From NCBI RefSeq assembly GCF_000005505.3, contig NC_016135.3, forward strand, positions 17,082,613 through 17,146,612: a stretch of 64,000 nt of DNA, given 5' to 3'. The notes beneath the pieces were generated by a model, which searched no databases, was not told the origin of the DNA, and worked only from the letters and a program-made list of their open reading frames with translations. Position numbers and translations under genes: made by a program. This stretch comes from Brachypodium distachyon. Taxonomy: Eukaryota > Streptophyta > Magnoliopsida > Poales > Poaceae. How positions within the stretch are numbered: the first letter of the stretch is position 1; each line of letters begins with the position of its first letter. Shown here one piece after another: positions 45,481 through 55,884 of the stretch.

Positions 45481-46412
45481 CAATTTGGCAGTCATTAGCC
45501 TTTTTCTACCTCTGTTTTTGCAATAAACAAAATTGAGGTACAGTCCTGTCTTGGAGACGAGATAGGCACGAATGTATTGGCAGGAGTCAACGGTGGCGGA
45601 GCTCGGCGCCGTTGCAGCAATGCGAGCCGGGACGGGGATAGCGGAGATACATTGTGGGCGCTGGAGTCTGCTTCGATTTGCATGCGCTCCGCACCGTCTG
45701 CCGGCCCCAGGGGCGAACGCGATTCTGTTTCGTTCCACCACATCTACCGGGCCGGGCCAAGCGCTAGTCCGTTTCATTCGAGCCGCAGCAGCCCAGCGCG
45801 CAGCGGCTCGCGCCGGGGATCGGATCGGTGCTGACTGCTGATCCCGTCCGCCTACGCCGTATTGTCTATCGACATCGTGTCGTACTCACGCACCAACGTC
45901 GACACCGGCCGTCCGGCGGCTGCGGCCGCGCGCCGAAACGTGGAGAAAATTGTGATACAGTGGCTAGGCAGGCTTCTGGTATGAGCGACCGTACTTGTCG
46001 AACTTCTCACAATCTCACTGATGAGTCGACAAGTCACAGGTTGGAGTTGGACGCGTGTATTTTAATCCTCTCCCGCATTGACGAAATGAAGACACGGTTA
46101 ACACGACATGCACACTTGGCACATCAAACAGATCGAAAAGTTCACACCTCCTCTCTCTAGTGATTAACCACGGATTTTGTACATACACGGACTAAATTGC
46201 TTTTGGGGAACTTGTAAAGTGTGGCGGAATGTTGGTAACCGAACCAAATGTAGTATTCAAAAAACTGTTCCACGCAGAAAAGGCCTTCGATCTCATCGCA
46301 GCGAAACCAAAGGTGCGTGCGCGGGCTAGAGACTCTGCCACGACGAAATCCGCAGCTCCAAATAATCTTCCTAGCACGAATTACAAACGGGTGTCCTCGC
46401 TCCTCGTTGACG
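45481..46412. other. GC-rich intergenic region
   Basis: Open stretches on both strands between 45480 and 46380 overlap one another and show no motif. This is the 3' flank of the first TM-array gene. No gene supported. Confidence 0.4.
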
Positions 46413-46952
46413 TCACTGGCCAGCCCACAGGGACTGCACGAGCTCGGCGTAGCAGGCGAAGACGACGGCGAGAGCCAGCCCGAAGAGCACCGCCCCGAGC
46501 GCGACGGGCGCGCTCTGCGCCACCCAGAGCGCCATGCTCGCCAGCAGCGCCATGGCGAAGGACCACAGCAGCACCTGCCCGGCGGCCGCGCGCGCCCACG
46601 CCAGCCGCCGCCGCCGCCTGGCGAGGCCCTGATCCGGCTCCGGCTCCGGCAGCGCGCACAGCGCCAGCAGCGACGTGAGGACGACGAAGCTGAGCAGCTG
46701 CGACGCGAACACGGCCAGGAGCACGTACTCCTCCCGCGCCACCAGCTGCACCGCGAACGCCGCGCCCGACGCGGCCACGACCAGCGCCAGCGTCCGCGCC
46801 TCCGTGGGCGAGCTGCACGAGCACGGCCTGCACTTGCAGCAGCCGGCGGCGCCCGGCAGCGGCAGCGGCAATGGGGTCTTTGACCCGTCCGCCTGAGCCG
46901 TGGGCTGCAGCAGCAACGGCTGCTGCTTCTCCATGTCGGGATCCGATTCCAT
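46413..46952 (-). CDS. four-TM protein of the tandem array, copy A
   Basis: Predicted 179 aa, intronless. I do not recognise a named family. The N-terminus (about 50 aa) carries EKQQPLLL and a Cys-rich CCKCRPCSCSS. Four hydrophobic segments follow: TLALVVAASGAAFAVQLV, LLAVFASQLLSFVVLTSLLA, VLLWSFAMALLASMALWV and LGAVLFGLALAVVFACY. Arg-rich and acidic residues lie between TM2 and TM3. The segment VLLWS[FL]AMAL is shared by all four genes of the array. The ATG at 46952 lies about 85 bp after a minus-strand TATA box, as in the other copies. EKQQPLL fits the acidic dileucine pattern [DE]x3-5L[LI] of endosomal or vacuolar sorting (inference). Copy A lacks the KLDEAIPDLE repeats of copies C and D and is the most diverged. 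Confidence 0.7.
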   Translation of the reverse strand: MESDPDMEKQQPLLLQPTAQADGSKTPLPLPLPGAAGCCKCRPCSCSSPTEARTLALVVAASGAAFAVQLVAREEYVLLAVFASQLLSFVVLTSLLALCALPEPEPDQGLARRRRRLAWARAAAGQVLLWSFAMALLASMALWVAQSAPVALGAVLFGLALAVVFACYAELVQSLWAGQ

Positions 46953-48460
46953 TGCGCGCACAGAGATGGTGCGTGTCAGCGTTTGTGTTGCTTCGACTAA
47001 TCGGTGCAAGCGAAACTGCCAGGAGGGCAGTACTTTATATGAAAGGAGACACGGCGCGCTTCGGGGGAGCACTATCATCTCAAGTGAGTTGTAAATTGCA
47101 GGAAGACGATAAGCTCGGGCGCTCGGCGGCGGAACCAAGAGAGGCATATAAAAATGAGATAAGTAGAGAGAGTTTGAATGGTGAGCGGGCTTTACAAGAC
47201 TGCAAGAATGGCCGAACCTCGGAGTATCCTAGGTAGGAGTACGTGGTTACAGCCTACAGAATGGAATATTGGAATGATGCAGAAAAACGAACCTCGCACG
47301 AAAAACTGTGTTCATTTTTATTCTTTGAACGCCAGAATATGCAAAACTCAACTTCTGCCGTACAAAGAATAAATACGGTGGCCATGATCAAGGATGCAAG
47401 TAGGATCCTCCATGTGTCTTGTTTTTTTGACAAACCTTCAAATCTTTCAGACAGTTTTTGAGTAAAAAATTTAAACTAACAAGTTCCTAGTGATTCAGAA
47501 GCGAGAGATAAGGGGGCATTCTGCTTGCACTCCTACTCATACATAGTTTGTGCCAAACGTTCCATTTTGTCATGGGCTATTTTTTTAGCCTAGGAACTGC
47601 TAGTTCTCGATTCTGGTTGAAGAACACTTAAGTCAACGGCCTAAGCTATATCTCTAGACTTTTATCAATATCTAAGAACACTTTCTTCTTTCCTCGAGTG
47701 AAGAAGCTAAAGAATCATGTGAAATCTCACTCAGGTTGCCACGAAAACCCGCATAAACAACTTCAACGAAGTGCCCGTGGTGGCCGTCCGTTCTATTCGC
47801 CTACAACCATATTTGCCCTGGAGCGGGGTTTCCTTTGGCGAAAAGTTACTTGAAATTTGGAAGGAGACTTCTTTCTCTTTTGAGTTTCTTTTTTCTGGCA
47901 GACCATATATTTGGCCTTTCTCTAGAACCCATGAAAAAAGGGTGTCGATGAAATGGAAGTGAGAATGTTGGCTTGGATAACATAAACATATTGTCTACAT
48001 TAACACTACGAAAATGTAAAGCCAAAGAAAAGAAGGAAATCCAACGATACATTTTTTTTTAGAGGAGCCAACAGTGTTTGTTGCTGGAAAATCCTGGCCT
48101 GTGTTGCCTAGCTGACTCTGTTTTAGTTTTGTTGCACTGCTGCCTGTCGTGCAGCCTTATTTTTCGTTTCCGCTTTCGTTTTGCTACTCAACTGTATGAC
48201 ACTGCCTGGTTTCTTAATATAAGGAACCGGGGGCTGATGGCCTCCTGTTCATCTAAAAAAATGATAACACAATCACAGGGAACTTCGTAATTTGGCCAAC
48301 TGGCCACAATTTAGGTGATGTCTCATATTCAAGATTTCAAGTGCTCTATCCATCGTGACCATATACTGCTCGTTCGATCTTTTCGACAAACAATGCATTT
48401 TATTTCTCCTATATACCTGTGTATGATCGAAAGACTTTTCAATGTGTGCCAGTCACAGCC
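46953..48460. other. intergenic, TATA of copy A and a LINE remnant
   Basis: Minus-strand tcatataaag (47033-47041) is the likely TATA of copy A. A LINE tail lies at 48060-48257. No further gene supported. Confidence 0.45.
48060..48257 (+). mobile_element. LINE 3' tail fragment
   Basis: Ends ttcttaatataaggaaccgg, gggctgatggcctcc, then an a-run, the typical 3' end of grass L1-type LINEs. Severely 5'-truncated. Confidence 0.6.
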
Positions 48461-48980
48461 TCACAGGAACAGGAACGCGTCGTCTGGGCGCGAGGCTTTG
48501 CCCATGGTGACTACTAGCGTGACTGAAACGCGAAACCGGAGAGGCACGATCGCCGCAAAGCACAGCCCGCCGACCAGGAGGCCCATCGTGGGCCCGGCGG
48601 GCCGCGGCGCCGTCAGGGACGCCCAGGCCCAGCTCGTCATGGCCAACACAAGCGCCATGGCCAAGGACCAGAGCAGCACCGGCGCCGCCGCTGCCCACGC
48701 GCCGCCGCCCTCCTGCTCCTGGTCATGTCTCCTGTTCCGGTTCCGCCGCGCCACGCACCACGCGGAGAGCGACGACCAGGCGCAGAGGGCCACGAACCAC
48801 GCCGCGAAGACCGCCAGGGCGGCGTGCTCCCCGCGCGCGGCCAGATCCATGGCGAAGGCCAGCCCCGTCGTGGCCGTGATGACCAGCCGGCTAGCTAGCT
48901 TGTGGTCTTGATTCGCAGCTGGCCGGTGCTCAAGCCTCAAGGTCTGGAGTCGCTTCATCAAGCTTCGTGTTCGTTTCCAT
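48461..48980 (-). pseudogene. four-TM protein of the tandem array, copy B (frameshifted)
   Basis: The start homologous to copies C and D is the ATG at 48980 (METNTKLDEATPDLEA), but that frame stops after 16 codons at 48930. The TM region is in another frame, open from an internal ATG at 48958 (MKRLQTLRLEH) to 48461, giving 165 aa with four hydrophobic segments, including VLLWSLAMALVLAM. Relative to C and D the second and third acidic repeats and the SCDCELA motif are missing. Either it is a pseudogene, or translation starts at the internal ATG and makes a protein with an unrelated N-terminus. The TATA box (49053-49060) and leader are conserved, so transcription is possible. Confidence 0.6.
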
Positions 48981-50821
48981 TTGGGCGTCCCGGTTATGCT
49001 TTCGGTGGCTTGTGAGTTGTACTGGCAGAATTTCTGTGCAAAGGGACACGGTGTATATAATGGCGCAAGTGCGTTGTGAGTATTACCGACGACGTGGAAT
49101 GTCGGCAGGATCGACGGATCCCCCCATGCCGCGCTATGCATAATATTTAGCCAATTGGTGACAAGAAATTCCAAAATGGTGAGTTGCTATGTATGATCGA
49201 GACTCTAAAAGCCACACCCAACTACGGTGTATGACAGTGAAAGTTTGATTTGTGAAGAGTTCGGCCATCTTGGTCCGGTGAAATGTACGTTGGTCAATGG
49301 TCATTTGCTCTGTAGCGGTTAGAGCATCCATAATGTTTGGTAATCTAAAGATGGTAGCAGTATAATTCGTCAAAAAACTCGCATCATTTTGTAGGTTAGC
49401 AAAACTCAGAGTTACCTCTGTGGTTTAATACTCACTCTGTCCAACAAAAAATGTCTCAAGTTTGTCAAAATTTGAATGTATCTGGACATATAGATGCATT
49501 CAAATTTAATCAAAATTGAGACATTCTTCGTTGGATGGAGGAAGCACGTGATTTCTCTCTGTTTCTCCTCCGCCTGACTCATTCGGGCTGTCAGGCCAGA
49601 ATTCAACTATCCTGGCTCTGGAATCTGGATGAAGTATTTTTACAAGAGCATTGATAAATTTTGTGTCGACCCATGAGATTTTTTTAAAGGAAAATAGAGC
49701 TTTTTATGGTATCCAAATACTCTTAGGCTGTGTTTGTTTCTAGGGTGGGATGAAATGTAATAGAACCATCCTAAGATCCATGAGATTTTTCATAAAGAAA
49801 ACAGAGTACTACAGTAACCTAGTACTCGTCACACTCCATCCTAGGAGTAAATTAAACTTTTGTCTTTTGCTTCCGGCACAACCGTCGCATGTCATGCCCA
49901 TTTCGTCACTATCGTCGCCCCGTTGTAAACTAAATCACAGAAAATTACATGAAATTTTTTTTCGTCACCGGCGCACGAACCAATTCAACGAGAGAGATGT
50001 GCAAGTACCGCTCCTTTCCCAACACAGATTTCTGGCCTCTTTGGATCGAAGGATTTCAAAAACATAGAAATAGGAAAATCATTGGATTGAAATGCCATGG
50101 CATTTTAAATACTGTAGAAATTCAAAACATAGGAATTGTTTGAAAATAGTGTTCGGATGTTTCATTAGAAAAAGTGTAGGAATCACAATCACCGTCGTTC
50201 TCCTCAAATATGCAGAATCACTGTTATGCTGCCGTGGCTCGTACGGCTGAAACGGATGACCACGATCGATAAGACCACATGTGGCGTTTTCAATCTCTGT
50301 GCCGACGCGGGCACTAGTAACTTGGAAATATTTTTTCTCTTCAAAAATAAAAATACTGCTCGGTTCGGATGAAAATTAAACAATGGATTTTCTATGGAAT
50401 GAATGCAGATTTTTACAGAAAATTTTAGCCCAAAAAGCCCAGCCAAGTAGAGCTCAGTTCTGCATGGCCCAACCGCGCAAGGTCGAACTATTCTCTCAAG
50501 TGGTTTCGTATCTCACCCCGCCGCTGCCGCTCATGGCTCCGATCGTCATGTACACTTGATGCCAGAGGCGGAGCCAGGCCCTTTTTTGTCTTATGTTTTA
50601 GTATAAACGCTGTTTTGCCTGGGGTTTAGACTAATCACAATGTATAATGCAATGTTGGCCTGGGTTTGCTTCAATCCTGGCTCCGCCACTGCTTGATGCT
50701 TCATATACATTGGAGCATAAACTAACAATTAACCACACTTTGTAGTACAAAAAACTTTCCGTGTGGAATATAGGTGCATATGCAATTTATTTTCATCTGA
50801 TCAAACGATATTCTTTTGCGT
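48981..50821. other. intergenic between copies B and C
   Basis: TATA of copy B at 49053-49060 (minus ttatatacac). There is a MITE at 49428-49548. A diffuse MITE-like stretch at about 49725-50190 contains gatcgaaggatttcaaaaac. From about 50700 the sequence is the duplicated 3' flank of copy C. No gene supported. Confidence 0.45.
49428..49548. mobile_element. Stowaway-like MITE
   Basis: Left end tactcactctgtccaacaaa, right end ttcgttggatggaggaagca; arms pair well. Confidence 0.75.
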
Positions 50822-51511
50822 TTATCCCACAATACGTGGTGTGGGCTCGTCATGGGCTCTTGGCGACTCGCGCGAGCGAAACACGGAAGGCACACTCTCC
50901 GCGAAACACAGCCCGCTGACCACGAGCCCCAGCGCGAACAGGGCAGACCCGGCGACCGGCGGCGCAATCATGGACACGGAGTTCGTCATGGTCAGGACGA
51001 GCGCCATGGCGAACGACCAGAGCAGCACCCGCGCCGCCGTCGTCCCAGGCCACGCGCCGCCACCCTTCTGATCTTTCATCCCCAGGCACCACGTGAACAG
51101 CGATAAGGATATGCAGATGATCATGAACATCGCCAGGAAGACCGCGAAGAGGGCATCCGGCCGCGGCGTGCGATCATGGACCGCGAAGGCGATCCCCACC
51201 GTGGCGGCGACCAGCGCCATTGTCCGGGTAGCAGCCGCCGAGGCGCGGGCAGAGGCGCCGCCGCGTGCCAGCTCACAGTCGCAGGAGCGGCCGGCTGCTA
51301 GCTTGTGCCCTGCCGCGGCAGGAAGAGGAGGCGACGGCGGCAGCGGCAGGTGTTGCTTCACGTGTCGAAGCGCTTCTTCATCTAGCTTCGTTTTCTGCAG
51401 CGGCTGTTGCTCCAACACTGGGATCTCTTCGTCTAGCTTCGTTTCCGGCAGCGGCTGCTGCTCCAAGTCTGGAACTGCTTCACCTAGCTTCGTGTTCGTA
51501 TCGGTGTCCAT
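50822..51511 (-). CDS. four-TM protein of the tandem array, copy C
   Basis: Predicted 229 aa, intronless, family unknown. The N-terminal ~90 residues contain three tandem ~17-aa acidic/Gln repeats (KLGEAVPDLEQQPLPET, KLDEEIPVLEQQPLQKT, KLDEEALRHVKQ), then a Pro run and the motif SCDCELARG. Four TM segments follow: TMALVAATVGIAFAV, ALFAVFLAMFMIICISLSLF, VLLWSFAMALVLTMTNSVS and GSALFALGLVVSGLCFAE. The polar tail is VPSVFRSRESPRAHDEPTP. The ATG at 51511 is about 85 bp downstream of a TATA box. It is the closest relative of copy D. With both ends predicted cytosolic, it may be a small membrane scaffold, but this is a guess. Confidence 0.72.
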   Translation of the reverse strand: MDTDTNTKLGEAVPDLEQQPLPETKLDEEIPVLEQQPLQKTKLDEEALRHVKQHLPLPPSPPLPAAAGHKLAAGRSCDCELARGGASARASAAATRTMALVAATVGIAFAVHDRTPRPDALFAVFLAMFMIICISLSLFTWCLGMKDQKGGGAWPGTTAARVLLWSFAMALVLTMTNSVSMIAPPVAGSALFALGLVVSGLCFAESVPSVFRSRESPRAHDEPTPRIVG

Positions 51512-51806
51512 CTGCAGGGTGTCTCCGTGTCTGGTTACACTCTGTGGTATGCGAGTTGTGCACTTGGGGAATTTCGCAGCAAATGGACACGATATATATA
51601 GCGGTGTGCAGTGATGGAAGTGCATGCATGTACCTGTCATAGCGACCAAACCAATGATCGAGAATTTGGACTGTAGTGTATGGAGGATCGCGGATTCACC
51701 AATGCCAGAGGGAACAATCGCATAGAGACGGGCAGTAGGCTTCATCGAGGTACAACAACGAAAAAGCTCCAATTTACAGTACCTAAACAAACGAAGTCAA
51801 GTCAAG

Positions 51807-52064
51807 GCTTATTACGTTCACATGATTTAGAAATCGTAGGATAGAAAAAGTAGAGAATTGAAATGATATGCACGATTCAATCCATAAGATTTTTAAACGA
51901 GGTCTCACCTCATGCTTAGAATCTTTAGGAATCGGACCAATTTGGACACATTCCTTAGAAATCTAGCATGGCAATTCTATGAAACGAATGCTACAGACAA
52001 AAAAACTCCTAAGGATTGAAATCCTATAAAAATCATTTAAGAATCCTTCGAACCGAATAAGCCA
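51807..52064. mobile_element. MITE with GGCTTATT ends
   Basis: Left end aaggcttattacgttcacat and right end ccttcgaaccgaataagcca form a short inverted repeat. The body is rich in gaaatc/gattt words. Absent from the paralogous flank of copy D. Confidence 0.55.
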
Positions 52065-52192
52065 TAAGAATATATGACCTCCACCTGTCTCTTCTCGCTC
52101 CACTGGCGAAAGGCCAATGATGTGCACACAGAAACATTTTTTTCTTCAAGAACTCATAATTGACAAAGATGCAAAAACACAGTTCCAAAAAT

Positions 52193-52644
52193 AAAGAAAG
52201 TATATTTTGGTCCCTCAATTGGCAGCAAAGTCTAGAAATGGTCCCGCAACTCAAAACCGTATACATTTGGTTTCTCAATTAATGAAATCAGATACTTTTA
52301 GTCCGTCTTCTGTTTTTGGATGGTTTTGATTGGTTTGACTCCATGTGCGGCAGTTTTTTCTTAGAATTTTTCACGTCGGACGTCACGATGCATAGTTGAG
52401 TAACCAATTCTACATAATTTCATGATAATGGACCATTTATGGAGGGAACCTGACACCATCGTGGCGTCCAACATGGAAAATTCTAGAGGAAAACCACTCC
52501 TTGTGGGGCCAAAATCAGTCCAAACAGGGAGACATACCAAAATTATCCGTTTTGCCAATTGAAGGATCAAACATATACAATTTTGAATTCAAGGACCATC
52601 TCTACACTTTATTGCCAATTGAGGGACCAAAATATACTTTCTCC
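52193..52644. mobile_element. MULE-like MITE with ~100-bp inverted repeats
   Basis: The left arm starts agaaagtatattttggtccc, then tcaattggca. The right arm ends tgccaattgagggaccaaaa, then tatactttct. Pairing extends about 100 bp into each side with roughly 80-85 percent match. No coding potential. Absent from the paralogous flank of copy D. Confidence 0.8.
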
Positions 52645-53624
52645 CAGCAGTAATAAGCTTAGTCATTAATTAGCTAGCCCCTCTAAATGAAAAAAAGACA
52701 TTGACAATTGTCCATAGAACACACTTATTTAGCTGATACATATTCATACATGTTCCCATACTGGTAAGTGGCAATGCAGACGAGGTTTGTATAGGATAAA
52801 GATGTCGCACATCAAGTGCGGACACTGTCGTGATGTTGCTCTAACTTGGCCCGTGCTTAACCCTAACAATTGTCCACGTTTCATTACATTTTGGTGGAAA
52901 TAAAATAAAATAAATATTTGGCAGGATTTCATTTGGCTGAGTTTGAATTTTGGATTCAGAATTCATGTTTGTTTGCCACATTAATTTGTAGAATGAGAGA
53001 CAGATAGAGAGAAATGATGCCTTTGCAGGTGAACTCTTCTCAGGTACAAGTGGAACTCCATAAGATTTCATATTGAATTCATGAATCCTATTCCATGCCA
53101 GCCAAATAAGTTAGTTAGTGAAATCCAAAACGAATTCCAAAATTCTAAACACAAATGATGAGAGCTAAACGAGCCACAAGTTATAATTAAACACAGCCTC
53201 GACCACGAGGAAACAAAATAAATGACAACGGTGACCTACGGTTTTGCATGGATTTAATGTTACTAACCCTGGCCCAGTTGATCACTATTCAGTAATAATG
53301 ATTTAAACTGAGATGTGTCTTGCCAGTTCGTTTTTCTTCAGGGAAAGAATCTTGTCAGTTTATGCACTGGACGAAGCTTAGGACAGTAGCAAAACATATT
53401 CCGCAGTTTAAATTGAGCTATTTGCTTTCCTATGATTTTAAGATGACAACTAATTGCAAAATTGCAACGCACAAACTGCACACTCCAATGCTTTCGATGA
53501 CTGGAAAGCTGGCCAGGGGCAAACTGCAGATCGACACTCCAGGAGTAGTATACTTATAACCCTACTTATAATTACTTATAGCCTTAAATACTTGATGTTT
53601 CCTTCATTGTATGAGACAACACAT

Positions 53625-55265
53625 AGTGTAACCACACTTTGTAGTACACTTTCTTTGTGGAACATAGGCACATATGCAATTTATTTTCGATCTGAATTTT
53701 TTAGAACAAAGTATGTTCCAGGGTTCAATTATCCCGCAATGCTTGGTCTGGGCTCGTCGTGGGCCACACGAAACACGGAAGGCACGATCTCCGCGAAGCA
53801 CAGCCCGCCGACCACAAGCCCCAGCAAGAAGAGGACGGACCCGGCGACCGGCGGCGCTCTGGTCATGGACACGCAGGTCGTCATGGTCATGACGAGAGCC
53901 ATGGCGAACGACCAGAGCAGCACCCGCTCCGCTTCCGCCCCCGGCCACGCGCCGACACCCTCCTCCTCTTTCCGCCGGCCCACGCGCCACGCGAGCAGCG
54001 CCGACGAGGCACCGATGATCGCGAACATCGCCACGAAGACCGCGAGGAGGGTTTCCTGGGCCGTCGGGCCCACGTAGACGCCGAAGGCCAGCACCACCGT
54101 GGCGGCGACCAGCGCCATGGTCCGGGCGGAGGCCGCCGAGGCGCGGGCGGAGGCGGCGCGTGCCAGCTCGCAGTCGCAGGAGCGGCCGGGTAGCTTGTGG
54201 CCTGGGCCTGACGCGGTAGGAAGAGGAGGAGGCGGCGGCAGCAGGCGTTGCTTCGAGTCTGGAATCGCTTCATCTAGCTTCGTTTCCGGCTGCGGCTGTT
54301 GCTTTACCGGCAGCAGCTGCTCCTCCAAGTCTGGAACTACTTCATCTAGCTTCCTCTCCGGCGGCAGCAGCTGCTGCTCCAAGTCTGGAATCGCTTCATC
54401 TAGCTTCGTGTTCGTGTCCATCTGGGCGGCTGGCTATACTCTGTGTCTCCGTGGTATGCGAGTTGCACTTGGCAGAATTTCGCAGCAAATGGAAACAAAT
54501 ATATAGCGGCATGCAGCGATGGATTGAAGTGCGTGTGCATGCACCTGTTGTAGCGAGCAAACCAATGAGCACGGAGGGAGTACTGTATAGAGGATCGACG
54601 GATTCACCGATGCCATGGGGAGCAATGCAACAGAGACGCGCAGTATGTTTCATTGCGATACAACAAGAAAAAAGCACTGTGAAATTATGGCAAAAGTTCC
54701 AGAGCAGCTTGAACACAGCAGTTCAAGTCACTAGCTATTTAGCTCCAATTTACAGTAACAAACAAATTAAGGCAAGTTAAAAAAAATATGACCTCGACCT
54801 GTCCTCTTCTGGTTCCACTGGGACAGGCCAGTGATACACACAAGGAAACATTTCCTTCTTTTCAAAAACGCATACTAATTGACAAGGATGCAAAAAAAAA
54901 CAGCTGCAGAAATAACCTTAGTCATTAGCTAGTACTCGTATTTACCTAGCCCCTCATAAACGAAAAAATAATTGTCCACAAAACATGCTTCTTTAGCTGA
55001 TACATGCTGCCATACTGGCCATACTTCCATAGCTGATAAATATGTCTCACGTCAAGTGTAGACACGGTCGTGATGCTGCTCTAACTTGGCAAGTGATAAC
55101 TGAACGGTCTCAACTATGACAAAACGTTATTCTAAAAAAAAGAACTATGAGAGAACGAAAAAAAGCTTAGTTGATGAAAACGGTGATCTACAGTTTTACA
55201 TGGAGCTCATGTCACTTACCCCACTTAACAATCTGATCAGTATTCAGTAATAATAATTTCCCTGG
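53625..55265. repeat. segmental duplication, right unit (contains copy D)
   Basis: Counterpart of 50700-53315. Gene D, its promoter and about 800 bp of 5' flank match in the same order without the two MITE insertions. Confidence 0.8.
53729..54421 (-). CDS. four-TM protein of the tandem array, copy D
   Basis: Predicted 230 aa, intronless. Three N-terminal acidic repeats (KLDEAIPDLEQQLLPPER, KLDEVVPDLEEQLLPV, KLDEAIPDSKQRLLPPP) each end in a dileucine four residues after Asp, matching the acidic dileucine sorting pattern. GRSCDCELARAASARASAA and then four TM segments follow: TMALVAATVVLAFGVYV, TLLAVFVAMFAIIGASSALL, VLLWSFAMALVMTMTTCVS and GSVLFLLGLVVGGLCFAE. A basic loop (RVGRRKEEE) lies between TM2 and TM3. 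The ATG at 54421 follows a TATA box at 54498-54506 and a leader nearly identical to that of copy C. Function unknown. The family is probably restricted to grasses, since I recall no Arabidopsis counterpart; that needs a search. Confidence 0.72.
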   Translation of the reverse strand: MDTNTKLDEAIPDLEQQLLPPERKLDEVVPDLEEQLLPVKQQPQPETKLDEAIPDSKQRLLPPPPPLPTASGPGHKLPGRSCDCELARAASARASAASARTMALVAATVVLAFGVYVGPTAQETLLAVFVAMFAIIGASSALLAWRVGRRKEEEGVGAWPGAEAERVLLWSFAMALVMTMTTCVSMTRAPPVAGSVLFLLGLVVGGLCFAEIVPSVFRVAHDEPRPSIAG

Positions 55266-55884
55266 TATCATTAACGTGTAGATCTGAATTGCATTTCAAA
55301 AGCATGACATTTTTACTGTTTTAGTGAATTCACTTATCCTTACAGAAAATATATCTGTAGTTCTATCAAGCACGATAAGGCAATGTCTCATATCCTCGAA
55401 ATAAATAAGGTGACTCCTGATCTAAGCAGGTTGCAAGATTCAGTGTCCACTTACTGTAAGTACTTCGTTGTCTTCAAAAAAGATCAATCACGCCGCTTTC
55501 CATCTTGAAAAAAAAACACATGTCTTCGTAGGTTGCATCACCCAGTGGCCAGTGCTTTACTTGAGAAAGCAATGAACTGTTGGCAAGGTTATAACTCGAC
55601 CAAGTATTAACTGATGAGGTAAAATGCCAGAGTTAGCTGGCCCACATTGCCAACAGTCCAGCGCCAGTCATCTTCAAAATGATCATTTCGCACTCATATA
55701 AGACTTCAGAACATGGTAGGCCAATGTAGAAACTGGAATGTTACTGCACGCCAGTACAGGTTGCAGAAGTATCTGGTATGCGCATCTTCGAGTTGGTTTG
55801 ATCTGCACACAGCCTGCATATATACTTCCTACAAAAACTCATGCTGTGCTTCCTGATAGCTCATGCTTCTGCTTCCTAAGAAGC
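54422..55884. other. 5' flank of copy D and 3' flank of the PPR gene
   Basis: TATA of copy D at 54498-54506 (minus gctatatat). The duplicated flank extends to about 55265. The remainder shows no gene. Confidence 0.5.

Larger units (their letters stand above)
50700..53315. repeat. segmental duplication, left unit (contains copy C)
   Basis: Gene C with about 120 bp of 3' flank and long 5' flank matches the unit at 53625-55265. Shared blocks include catatgcaatttattttc near 50777 and 53673, gtcgtgatgttgctctaact near 52830 (gtcgtgatgctgctctaact near 55068), and tattcagtaataat near 53288 and 55240. This copy is longer because of two transposon insertions in its 5' flank. Confidence 0.8.
51512..53728. 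other. intergenic between copies C and D, with two transposon insertions
   Basis: TATA of copy C at 51592-51601 (minus ctatatatat). MITEs at 51807-52064 and 52193-52644. The remainder up to 53315 is the duplicated 5' flank. No gene supported. Confidence 0.5.
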
